NCBI GenBank assembly: GCA_016840245.1
Contig: JAEOST010000739.1
Span: forward strand, 1 to 16,705
Direction of reading: 5' to 3'
From: Candidatus Thorarchaeota archaeon
GTDB lineage: Archaea > Asgardarchaeota > Thorarchaeia > Thorarchaeales > Thorarchaeaceae
DNA: 16,705 nucleotides
The notes under the pieces were generated by a model. It saw only the letters and a list, made by a program, of their open reading frames with translations. It was not told the origin of the DNA and made no database searches. Position 1 is the stretch's first letter. Each line of letters opens with the position of its first letter. Made by a program: the position numbers and the translations under genes. Positions 6,647-13,648 of the stretch are shown piece after piece.

Positions 6647-7896
6647 CTTCTCTCTCTCCTCCTTCCTCTATCGCCTGACCTTCTATGGTGTCTTCTTGGA
6701 GGTGGTTTTGGTGGGCTATACGGTTTTGGCGGGGGTTCCTCAGCATTCTGTTTCTTGATATCCTCTACCCTACGTTCGAAGTCCTCGCGAAGTTTCTTAC
6801 CCATATCATTGTCTGAGTAGGCATCAATCTTGGCTGCAATGGAGATCTTTCCAGCAAGTGCTCTGGCAATCTTACCTCTCTGCCAATATGGTGCACTATG
6901 TATTTCTGGAACTTGATAGATTACACCATGTTTTGGAGGTGCTGCTCCAGTCTTTATACTCCTAAACAGTGCCTTTTCAGCGCCAAACACTTGGACTGTA
7001 CTCGACGGCTTCCTCGCCAGCTCCATTAGTGAACCTGCCAAGCTAATGAGGCGGGCCCCAACCATATGTCCTGCAAGTGCTGTGATGTTGGGTGCAATTG
7101 CTTTCATCATCTGCTCAATGTACAGTTCCAGCTCTTTTCGAGTTGTATAAAGACCCAGAACACTCTTTGAAAGGACAATCACAATGGCTAGGTCACTCTT
7201 TTTGAACTCCGCACCAAGATCTCCAGAGAGTTCCTTCAGTACAGAGCTAATCTGAGCATCTGTTAGTCCTGCGTCTCTCAGGATTGTTTCGGTAATCTCA
7301 GATTTTCCACCAGATGCTGTGATAATCTTTCCAAATTGCTCGTGATTCTCTACTATTCTCTCAAGTGAGGGATGATGAAGCGAATACCACTCACGTAGAC
7401 GCATCGCCGAGACATTGATTGCTTTGTCAATCTCCTCAACTGCATCAATTGCATTCTTCACAAGGATGTCTTTCTCTTCACTTGCTGCACTCAAAGTACT
7501 CTTTGCAACCAGTAAGGAGACCTCATGCCTGAAGGTCTGAATATCGTCTGTGGAACCTACAATACCTGATTCAATAAGATACGTGTCTTGTTTATTTCGA
7601 AACCATTGAATGACCTGTGACTTCTCTTCTACCTTCACACTCTTGTCAATCAATTCCTCAAGAGACCTTGCAAAAGAGGTATGGTCTAGAATGACTGAGT
7701 CATCATCCATCTCACCAAGCTTCTCGACCACAGCTCGTATCATATCAGATGGTTCGCTGTTGTTGATCGCTGCGAGTTCAGCTGCCGAATGCTTGGTATC
7801 AGGATATGTAAGATGCTTAGCTAATACTTCACTCTCTTTGTCAAGTATGAACGTGCCAAACACAGTGAGTGCAAGATAGAGTGTCACATTCTTCAC
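6643..7896 (-). CDS. Nop5 (Nop56/58) C/D-box sRNP core protein
   Basis: A 417-residue Nop5, the scaffold that joins the L7Ae-bound C/D guide RNA to fibrillarin. The N-terminal domain (1-130) contacts fibrillarin, the central region (about 145-265) is the helical coiled-coil that dimerises Nop5, and the Nop domain (about 266-365) carries PNITALAGHMVGARLI (269-284), the RNA-binding GAEKALFR (305-312), PKHGVIYQVP (321-330) and RGKIARALAGK (340-350). The C-terminal tail (386-417) is unusual: a proline-rich run followed by an arginine/histidine-rich end, where many archaeal Nop5 proteins have a lysine/glutamate tail. First gene of the cluster; its stop overlaps the flpA ATG. Confidence 0.96.
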   Translation of the reverse strand: MKNVTLYLALTVFGTFILDKESEVLAKHLTYPDTKHSAAELAAINNSEPSDMIRAVVEKLGEMDDDSVILDHTSFARSLEELIDKSVKVEEKSQVIQWFRNKQDTYLIESGIVGSTDDIQTFRHEVSLLVAKSTLSAASEEKDILVKNAIDAVEEIDKAINVSAMRLREWYSLHHPSLERIVENHEQFGKIITASGGKSEITETILRDAGLTDAQISSVLKELSGDLGAEFKKSDLAIVIVLSKSVLGLYTTRKELELYIEQMMKAIAPNITALAGHMVGARLISLAGSLMELARKPSSTVQVFGAEKALFRSIKTGAAPPKHGVIYQVPEIHSAPYWQRGKIARALAGKISIAAKIDAYSDNDMGKKLREDFERRVEDIKKQNAEEPPPKPYSPPKPPPRRHHRRSGDRGRRRERR

Positions 7897-8011
7897 CTTA
7901 GAATGTCAGACAGGATGACTCGCGGATAAATCTATGCAATCGACCCGAAATCAGCATAAATTCCATTGTGCTTATTACGGGACCTCATACAGCACTCACC
8001 AAGGTGCTCAC

Positions 8012-8881
8012 GTGAAGATAGAAGGATATTGGCTGGCTTCAGGTGTCTTAGGTGTCACTGCATCAATTATTCGCAGAGTCCTATCTTCAGGTGCAGATGC
8101 GGTTGTCACAAAGTCTGTTGGACCTGAACCTCGCATAGGACATCCTGGTCCAGTATTGACCACATCTCATAATGGACTTCTCAATGCAGTGGGTCTCACT
8201 AATCCGGGTATAGAGGAATTTGTTGATGAGATGATTACACTCCGAAAAGAGAAGTTACCCGTAGTATTGAGCATTTTCGGGAACACAATTGATGAGATAT
8301 TGCATGTAGCATCCAAGGCCAAGGGGATGAAACCAGCAGCAATCGAGCTGAACCTCTCATGTCCTCATGCTGAGATTGGACAGATAGCGCATGACCCACA
8401 TCTCACCCATGACTATGTACGGGCTGTGAAAGACGTTGTTGACTGTCAGGTCTTTGCGAAGCTTACCCCTAATGCATCAGATATAGTGGAAGTAGGACTA
8501 GCTGCTGAGAAAGCTGGTGCTGATGCTATAGTAGCAATAAACACCCTCCGAGGGATGAAGATTGACATCCATCAGCGTCGTCCAGTATTAGGGCACAAGG
8601 TAGGTGGACTCTCTGGACCACCAATCTTTCCTGTAGCAGTCCGATGTGTTTACGACCTATACCAAAGACTCTCCATCCCAATCATTGGTGTTGGAGGGGT
8701 TACAACCTGGCAAGATGCCGTTGAGATGCACCTCGCAGGAGCATCTGCAATCCAAATTGGCACAGGTGTTCTTCGTAAGATGGACATATTCTCTGAAATC
8801 AAGCAAGGTGTGCAGAAATATCTAGACAAAGAGGGTTTCTCATCGACCAAGGAGATAGTTGGACTAGCAGGGAGGGTCTAA
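8012..8881 (+). CDS. pyrD: Dihydroorotate dehydrogenase, class 1B catalytic subunit
   Basis: This FMN TIM-barrel enzyme oxidises dihydroorotate to orotate in pyrimidine synthesis. Visible motifs are LASGVLG, TKSVGPEPRIGHPGP, GLLNAVGLTNPG, the NLSCPH motif whose Cys is the class 1B catalytic base, AKLTPNA, and the C-terminal phosphate-binding IIGVGGVTT and AIQIGTGV. Class 1B enzymes work with PyrK, which follows with a 1-base overlap. I prefer the GTG at 8012 (289 residues; GGTG 5 bases upstream) over the in-frame ATG at 7934, which adds 26 residues of non-coding-like composition. Either way the usual G-I-x-L-K-N-P hairpin before ASG is not recognisable, so the N terminus is unsettled. Confidence 0.9.
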   Translation: MKIEGYWLASGVLGVTASIIRRVLSSGADAVVTKSVGPEPRIGHPGPVLTTSHNGLLNAVGLTNPGIEEFVDEMITLRKEKLPVVLSIFGNTIDEILHVASKAKGMKPAAIELNLSCPHAEIGQIAHDPHLTHDYVRAVKDVVDCQVFAKLTPNASDIVEVGLAAEKAGADAIVAINTLRGMKIDIHQRRPVLGHKVGGLSGPPIFPVAVRCVYDLYQRLSIPIIGVGGVTTWQDAVEMHLAGASAIQIGTGVLRKMDIFSEIKQGVQKYLDKEGFSSTKEIVGLAGRV

Positions 8882-9705
8882 TGATGAGAACTGAGCACCT
8901 GATGGGTAATGCTACATCAGTCAAGATAACAAAACGAGTTGAGGAGAATCCAAGCACGGTCAGTCTGTACTTTGAGCTGCCTGATTCGTATACTGCTATC
9001 TCGCCTGGTGAGTTTCTGATGATCTGGGTGCCCGGTGTTGATGAGATTCCTATGAGCATCTGTTCTTGGAGTCCCCCCACTATCGGAGTCACAGTGAAGT
9101 CTGTTGGAAATGCCACTAAGGTACTATCAGAGAAGAAGGAGGGCGAGTGGATCGGGAGTCGTGGTCCATTTGGGAGGCCATTCTATACAGACTCATACAA
9201 TGCTCTGGTTGTGGGTGGTGGTGTTGGAGTTCCTCCCCTGCGGTTTCTGGTCAACATTCTACTCTCACATGAGGTCAAGACGACATTAGTGGTTGCAGCC
9301 AAGACAAAGGATGAGCTGATTCTCTACGACTTTCTGAAGAAAAAGAACCCAAATCTCACTGTTGAGATTGCCACTGATGATGGCTCCATGGGTTTCAAGG
9401 GATTTGCCACCGAATTAGCTGAAAATCTACTAAAAACTCAAGAATTTGATACAATTTACACATGTGGTCCTGAGCTGATGATGGTAGGACTCCACAAACT
9501 ATCTATCGAGCACAGGATGAAGTTCCAGGCATCACTAGAACGGTATATGAAATGTGGATGTGGAATCTGTGGCACATGCGCCATGGACCCAACTGGAGAT
9601 CTGGTATGCAAGGATGGTCCTGTCTTCACAGGAAAAGAACTCGATAGAATAAGTGAATTTGGAGAGTACCATCGCGACGCTACAGGCGTCAAGAAGAAGT
9701 TCTAA
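8881..9705 (+). CDS. pyrK: Dihydroorotate dehydrogenase electron-transfer subunit
   Basis: A 274-residue PyrK that passes electrons from PyrD to NAD+ through FAD and a 2Fe-2S cluster. The ferredoxin-reductase-type FAD domain covers about 10-100. The NAD-binding domain starts at ALVVGGGVGVPPLRFL (108-123), and YTCGPELM (193-200) is the typical nicotinamide-side motif. The cluster loop is RYMKCGCGICGTC (221-233) plus C243 in VCKDGPVF; the likely ligands are C225, C230, C233 and C243, with C227 an extra cysteine. The start ATG overlaps the pyrD TAA by one base (TAATG), showing translational coupling. The stop lies 6 bases from the converging S30e stop. Confidence 0.96.
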   Translation: MMRTEHLMGNATSVKITKRVEENPSTVSLYFELPDSYTAISPGEFLMIWVPGVDEIPMSICSWSPPTIGVTVKSVGNATKVLSEKKEGEWIGSRGPFGRPFYTDSYNALVVGGGVGVPPLRFLVNILLSHEVKTTLVVAAKTKDELILYDFLKKKNPNLTVEIATDDGSMGFKGFATELAENLLKTQEFDTIYTCGPELMMVGLHKLSIEHRMKFQASLERYMKCGCGICGTCAMDPTGDLVCKDGPVFTGKELDRISEFGEYHRDATGVKKKF

Positions 9706-9711
9706 GGTAGT

Positions 9712-9873
9712 CTATTTCTTGACACCAACAACTTGTCCCTTGATGAACCGCTTGATGTAGTTGTTCTTGTTGCGGATTCTTGGGATTGGTGTGCGTCGAA
9801 CTCGACCATGAACCTTTGGAGTCGACTCTCGTACCTTGCCGGCCTTTGTTAGTGAACCATGTGAACCTGGCAT
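9712..9873 (-). CDS. 30S ribosomal protein S30e
   Basis: A 53-residue, very basic protein starting MPGSHGSLTKAGKVREST, followed by the PKVHGRVRRTPIPRIRNK and NNYIKRFIKGQ segments. This is the small-subunit protein S30e (eukaryotic FAU after removal of its ubiquitin-like part). The GSLTKAGKVR-TPKV block and the R-N-K-N-N-Y motif are the family signatures. Archaeal forms, like this one, have no ubiquitin-like fusion. GAGG lies 9 bases before the ATG at 9873. It converges on pyrK and is read away from the redox-protein gene. Confidence 0.95.
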   Translation of the reverse strand: MPGSHGSLTKAGKVRESTPKVHGRVRRTPIPRIRNKNNYIKRFIKGQVVGVKK

Positions 9874-10009
9874 GTTTTCTTGCCTCTTTGACGGTCTTGA
9901 CGACGTCTTGTTTTAAGGATTGTCATGTGGAGAGTCGGATTCTAGCTACTAGACTCATGTATTAAATGCTATAACCAGACGATTCAACCAATACTTGGAG
10001 ACCAAAATA

Positions 10010-10456
10010 ATGACTGAAACACCTGGAAAACTAGCACTAAGATATTTCGATGGGGAATACAACTGTGTCCAAGCTGTATTCAAGGCAATTCTGGAACACA
10101 AAGGTCTCTACTTTGATGAGGCAACACAACTTTCTGCAGGATTTGGAGCAGGTATTACTTTTAGTGGTCAACAATGCGGAGCTGTTTCCGGAGGGGTCAT
10201 GGCAATAGGTGTCTTAGTTGGCAAGACCATCTCTGATGTAAGAAAGCACAAGTCCGAAACATATCGCCTGTCAGAAGAATTCTTGGCCCGATTTAAGGAA
10301 GAATTCGGAACTGTCAGATGTGATGATCTGACTGGTGTGAATATGGGCAACGGGGAGGAGTTTAACAAGGCTCTAGACGAAGGTGTCTTCCACGATGTCT
10401 GTCCAAAATATGTCGTAAAAGCAGTCCAGATACTGTTAGACTTGTTTCCTGACTAG
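10010..10456 (+). CDS. C_GCAxxG_C_C family redox-active protein
   Basis: A 148-residue protein with the four-cysteine layout of the C_GCAxxG_C_C family: C19 in YNCVQAV, C56 in QQCGAVSGG, C104 in VRCDDLTG and C131 in HDVCPKYV. Members are small, probably cytoplasmic proteins thought to be redox-active or metal-binding; no reaction is established. The ATG at 10010 has GGAG 9 bases upstream; an in-frame TTG at 9995 would include that site within the coding region, so ATG is preferred. The 3' end overlaps the converging gene at 10436-11299 by 21 bases. Confidence 0.9.
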   Translation: MTETPGKLALRYFDGEYNCVQAVFKAILEHKGLYFDEATQLSAGFGAGITFSGQQCGAVSGGVMAIGVLVGKTISDVRKHKSETYRLSEEFLARFKEEFGTVRCDDLTGVNMGNGEEFNKALDEGVFHDVCPKYVVKAVQILLDLFPD

Positions 10457-11299
10457 TATGGATTCAGATGTCCTTAGTACTTGTATCTTCTTTCTTACAC
10501 TGAGAAGCATATTGTAGATTCTTCTAAGCTGCTTTGCTGTATCAATATCCCAGATGAGTTGGAGGGCTGCATAGCGAATCTTGTACTCTTGATATATCCC
10601 CTTGAGTTCTGACAATCTCTCCCGCAGTCTTCTGAGTGTGATTTCCGGTTGTTCTGTAGCAGTTCGTAAATCGAGTATCTTCTTTTCCAATTTTCCCAGC
10701 TCAGAATCTACCATCCACTCAATAGCATCTCGTATGAGGATTTGGTCTTCAAGCCGAACTAATTCTAAGCGTGTCCAACGGTGTACTTCTGCTCCCAGAA
10801 ATTTCATCTCGTTGGCAAACTTCTTTGAGTTTAATAGAAACGTTCCAACCGTTTCTTGAACGAGTTTCCTATTCTCTTTTGCTCGAAAATGCGGAAAGAG
10901 AACCACGCCGGGTCTTACACGAATTGCAGCTGATCGTCTAATGATTCGTTGGACCTTTTTCTTCACTGCAGAATCTGGTTTCAGGAACTTGTACGTGACA
11001 AGGGCATATCTCAGATGAGCAACTAGATCCGTTTTTGCATCACGAAGTGGGACAATGTCTTTGGCGCGTTTGAAAGTCAGATATGGTATGCCAATCGCAG
11101 CAAGCTGACTGGTGTGTTGGTCAGTTGCTAAGTAAAGACCATCAGCAATCTTTCTGTTTCTCAGAGTCTGAATATTGGAACTCAATCTCTTTTGTACATT
11201 CTCCGATAACCTAGGAATCGCTAGAAGGAAGGTGGACTTCTTGGCCGGGACATCTATAGAAGCTAAGATATCCGTTTCAATACTCTCAATCGGTTTCAT
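10436..11299 (-). CDS. Unrecognised basic protein with two N-terminal repeats and a helical C-terminal half
   Basis: A 287-residue protein I cannot assign. Two segments look like copies of one motif: 22-66 (STFLLAIPRLSENVQKRL ... IADGLYLAT) and 97-142 (RYALVTYKFLKPDSAVKKKV ... IRVRPGVVLFP). Each has a hydrophobic strand, a basic helix with Q/K-K-x-L/V and R-R or N-R, then a G-hydrophobic-x-L strand. This resembles the ferredoxin-like units of the PaaX/ChrB/Cas2 type in outline only. Residues 180-275 are rich in Leu, Arg, Lys and Glu and probably form long helices or a coiled coil. There is no signal peptide. No SD site precedes the ATG, so the mRNA may be leaderless. Its 3' end overlaps the redox-protein gene. 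Confidence 0.75.
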   Translation of the reverse strand: MKPIESIETDILASIDVPAKKSTFLLAIPRLSENVQKRLSSNIQTLRNRKIADGLYLATDQHTSQLAAIGIPYLTFKRAKDIVPLRDAKTDLVAHLRYALVTYKFLKPDSAVKKKVQRIIRRSAAIRVRPGVVLFPHFRAKENRKLVQETVGTFLLNSKKFANEMKFLGAEVHRWTRLELVRLEDQILIRDAIEWMVDSELGKLEKKILDLRTATEQPEITLRRLRERLSELKGIYQEYKIRYAALQLIWDIDTAKQLRRIYNMLLSVRKKIQVLRTSESILVRKQV

Positions 11300-11542
11300 T
11301 GTGTGGTTATGTTAGTATGTTGATTAAGGAGTTACTAACTACTGACGCGGTATCAATTCCGAATATAGCCCTTTTGCTGTTATCATTGTCTTCATCTCAC
11401 AGAATGAGCTTGATATCTCTGAAAAATGGATATCCAGTAATAAAAATCTCAATGTATGTTGAAATAGCGTTATACAATCTTTCCGATTTCTCAGCAATCC
11501 TCTATTAGGTTTGATTCATCCTTTTTCCAGAGGTGATCTTCA

Positions 11543-11626
11543 TTGCACTTCAAGTACAAAATTGATCCAGATGATGACGACGACTGGGAAGACGATGATG
11601 ACGACTGGGAAGATGATGACGAGTAA
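11543..11626 (+). CDS. 27-residue Asp/Glu/Trp-rich mini-protein
   Basis: A TTG start with the strong SD GAGGTGATC ending 4 bases upstream opens a 27-codon frame: a short head (MHFKYKIDP), then two seven-residue units made of five Asp, Trp and Glu, then DDDE and TAA. Seventeen of 27 residues are acidic (14 Asp, 3 Glu), with Trp at 15 and 22. An in-frame TGA at 11534, inside the SD, fixes the 5' limit, so the TTG is the only conventional start. No known family. It precedes a lysine-rich mini-gene by 69 bases, and the two share a terminator, so they are probably co-transcribed. A non-coding low-complexity repeat is the alternative, but SD spacing and the clean stop favour translation. Confidence 0.65.
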   Translation: MHFKYKIDPDDDDDWEDDDDDWEDDDE

Positions 11627-11695
11627 CAAGTCACCAGCGTCATTTCGAGAAAATTAGAACACCAACAATGCCACTATCTACGAGGTTGTGATTCA

Positions 11696-11812
11696 TTGGC
11701 AAAGAAGAAGAAGAAGACAACAAAGGCCAAGCCCAAACCTAAGAAAGAGCCAGAAGGTACTAAGAAGACTACGAAGTCTAAATCTGGGACCAGTAAAAAA
11801 AAGAAGAAATAA
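11696..11812 (+). CDS. 38-residue lysine-rich mini-protein
   Basis: A TTG start preceded by GAGGT (spacing 9) opens a 38-codon frame ending TAA. Nineteen of 38 residues are Lys: blocks of five Lys at 3-7 and 34-38 flank a Thr/Ser/Pro/Gly-rich middle with only two Glu (18 and 20). The composition resembles histone H1-type or ribosomal-protein basic tails and suggests binding to nucleic acid or to a polyanion. The acidic mini-protein just upstream is an obvious candidate partner, by charge and position only. The stem-loop at 11820-11852 follows the stop by 7 bases. No family is recognised, and no upstream ATG exists in the frame before the preceding TAA. Confidence 0.7.
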   Translation: MAKKKKKTTKAKPKPKKEPEGTKKTTKSKSGTSKKKKK

Positions 11813-11819
11813 TGAATAT

Positions 11820-11865
11820 GGTGGTTCAAGGTTGAGAATTCATTGAACCACCTTCGTTCTTTTTG
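11820..11865 (+). terminator. Stem-loop with T-rich tail after the mini-gene pair
   Basis: GGTGGTTCAA (11820-11829) pairs perfectly with TTGAACCACC (11843-11852) across a 13-base loop, followed by TTCGTTCTTTTT. The 10-bp stem and T-run fit a factor-independent type of terminator, which supports a transcription unit ending with the lysine-rich gene. Confidence 0.7.
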
Positions 11866-11908
11866 TCATCCAACGGTTGTTTACAAATCAGTCGGATATT
11901 AGAGTCCC

Positions 11909-11922
11909 AAACCAATTGGTTT
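11909..11922. promoter_or_regulatory. 14-bp perfect palindrome in front of elp3 (candidate operator)
   Basis: AAACCAATTGGTTT is a perfect palindrome ending 30 bases before the elp3 ATG, where a TATA box or operator is expected. A dimeric regulator binding here would block or guide TBP/TFB. The symmetry is seen directly; the role is inferred. Confidence 0.4.
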
Positions 11923-11952
11923 AACCGTAAATAGAGAAAGATTTCTCCTATC

Positions 11953-13554
11953 ATGCCAGTTCCGGATGAGGACTACGAGTTCTATAGAGCAATCATAGAT
12001 GCACTGCTCAGTTCAGATAAGGTCCTCACCAAGCATGCAATCAACATGATCAAGAACAAGATGTGTGCCAAGTTCAAGAGGTCCAGAGTACCATCCAATG
12101 CAGATGTTCTACAAGCCGCAATCCCTGAGGAGCTGGACACACTCATTCCCCTGCTCCAGAAGAGACCAGTACGGACAATCTCAGGAGTTGCAGTGGTTGC
12201 CACAATGACCGAACCCCATGCCTGTCCACATGGGAAATGTGCATATTGCCCCGGTGGTCCCGATTTGGGAGTTCCACAGAGCTATACCGGTCATGAGCCT
12301 GCTACAATGAGGGGCATCCAAAATGAATTCGACCCCTACCGTCAGACCAGAAGTAGACTCGACCAGTTAAGCACCATTGGACACTCGGTGCAGAAGGTCG
12401 AGCTCATCGTGATGGGCGGTGACTGGTGTTCAAAACCATATGACTATCGTGAGATGTTTGTGAAGTGCGCCCTTGACGCGATGAATGGTACCGCGAGCGC
12501 GAACTTAGAACAGGCTCAGAGGACAAATGAGACTGCAGAGGTTCGTAACATAGGACTCACTTTCGAAACCCGTCCTGATTGGGTGACAGAGGAGAGCATA
12601 GACGAGATGCTCCAGATGGGTGCAACACGTGTCGAACTGGGGGTCCAGTCGCTCTCTGACGATATCTTGGAACATGTACAACGGGGACATGGTGTTGAGA
12701 GCTCAGTAAAAGCAACTCAGATGTTGCGTGATGCAGGTCTGAAGGTCTGTTATCACATGATGCCTGGACTCCCAGGAAGTTCTCCCGAGAAGGATTTGGA
12801 TGACTTCAAGACCCTGTTCACTGATCTACGATTCCAACCTGATATGTTGAAGGTATATCCTACAATTGTCGTGAAGAACACCAAGTTATACGAGTGGTGG
12901 ACTGCTGGAGAATACACTCCCTATTCTAACGAACAGATAGTAACCTTGGTCAGTAAGGCAGTCAGCAATATGACCGAATATGTCCGTATCCAACGAATGC
13001 AACGTGATATTCCCCTGCACCAGATTGAGGCTGGCCTGAACTGGGGAAATCTGAGAGAACTTGTCCACCGAGAGATGTTGGATGAGGGACTAAGAAATCC
13101 TACAATTCGGTATAGAGAGGTTGGACACTATCAGATGAGAACTGGTAAAGGTGTTGAACCCTCTGGGATAGAACTAGTTCGTCGTGATTACAAGGCTGCA
13201 GGAGGAACTGAAACCTTTCTGTCCTTCGAAGAACCAGACCTAGACGTAATTTTTGGGTTCCTGCGACTTAGAATACCAAGTGATGACGCTCATAGACCTG
13301 AGATTAACAATTCTCCATGTGCCATCATACGAGAACTGAGAGTCTATGGGCCTGTTGTTGATATTGGAATGAAGGACCCAGAGGCCTGGCAGCATCTTGG
13401 GCTAGGTGAGAAGCTAGTAAAGGCTGCGTATGAGATTGGTCTGGATGAACATGGTGTTGACAAAATCCTCGTCAATAGTGGTATTGGGGTCAAGGAGTAC
13501 TACCGTAATCTGGGTTTCAAGGATATAGGTCCATATCTTACCAAGGACCTCTAA
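11953..13554 (+). CDS. Archaeal Elp3: tRNA U34 carboxymethylation enzyme (radical SAM + GNAT)
   Basis: A 533-residue Elp3, which modifies the wobble uridine C5 of tRNA using SAM radical chemistry and acetyl-CoA. The N-terminal helical tRNA-binding region (1-75) is followed by the radical SAM domain with the cluster motif CPHGKCAYC (C91, C96, C99), then GHEPATMRGIQNEFDPY, the IVMGGDW motif and GLTFETRPDW. The C-terminal GNAT domain (about 390-533) has the acetyl-CoA loop QHLGLGEKLV and EYYRNLGF near the end. Archaeal Elp3 acts without the other Elongator subunits, and none is present here. A strong palindrome lies just upstream. Full length. Confidence 0.96.
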   Translation: MPVPDEDYEFYRAIIDALLSSDKVLTKHAINMIKNKMCAKFKRSRVPSNADVLQAAIPEELDTLIPLLQKRPVRTISGVAVVATMTEPHACPHGKCAYCPGGPDLGVPQSYTGHEPATMRGIQNEFDPYRQTRSRLDQLSTIGHSVQKVELIVMGGDWCSKPYDYREMFVKCALDAMNGTASANLEQAQRTNETAEVRNIGLTFETRPDWVTEESIDEMLQMGATRVELGVQSLSDDILEHVQRGHGVESSVKATQMLRDAGLKVCYHMMPGLPGSSPEKDLDDFKTLFTDLRFQPDMLKVYPTIVVKNTKLYEWWTAGEYTPYSNEQIVTLVSKAVSNMTEYVRIQRMQRDIPLHQIEAGLNWGNLRELVHREMLDEGLRNPTIRYREVGHYQMRTGKGVEPSGIELVRRDYKAAGGTETFLSFEEPDLDVIFGFLRLRIPSDDAHRPEINNSPCAIIRELRVYGPVVDIGMKDPEAWQHLGLGEKLVKAAYEIGLDEHGVDKILVNSGIGVKEYYRNLGFKDIGPYLTKDL

Positions 13555-13608
13555 TGGCATCACCTATTCAAACTTCATGTCCTTTCATTCGAGAAAAGTG
13601 TCTGGGAA

Positions 13609-13616
13609 TATTTAAT
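13609..13616 (+). promoter_or_regulatory. Candidate TATA box for the acetamidase/formamidase gene
   Basis: TATTTAAT lies 32 bases before the ATG at 13649, the spacing expected for a leaderless or very short-leader archaeal mRNA. No SD is seen before that ATG, which agrees with leaderless initiation. Confidence 0.55.
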
Positions 13617-13648
13617 TTCCACTTATTTCTCATCTTAAGCGATTGAAA

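Noticed and set aside
9780..9965. A 61-codon plus-strand frame opposite S30e
   Set aside because: It is antisense to the clear ribosomal protein S30e gene.
11299..11508. A 69-codon plus-strand frame after the unassigned gene
   Set aside because: TTG start without SD, AT-rich composition, Leu/Ser/Ile-rich product with no pattern. It looks like chance opening in intergenic DNA.
11300..11542. A C/D-box sRNA in the intergenic region
   Set aside because: No C box (RTGATGA) with a properly spaced D box (CTGA) was found; isolated CTGA is not enough.
11573..11623. Short tandem DNA repeat as a microsatellite or CRISPR-like array
   Set aside because: The 21-base period is explained by the repeated D5-W-E codons, with synonymous GAT/GAC variation, and there are no spacers.
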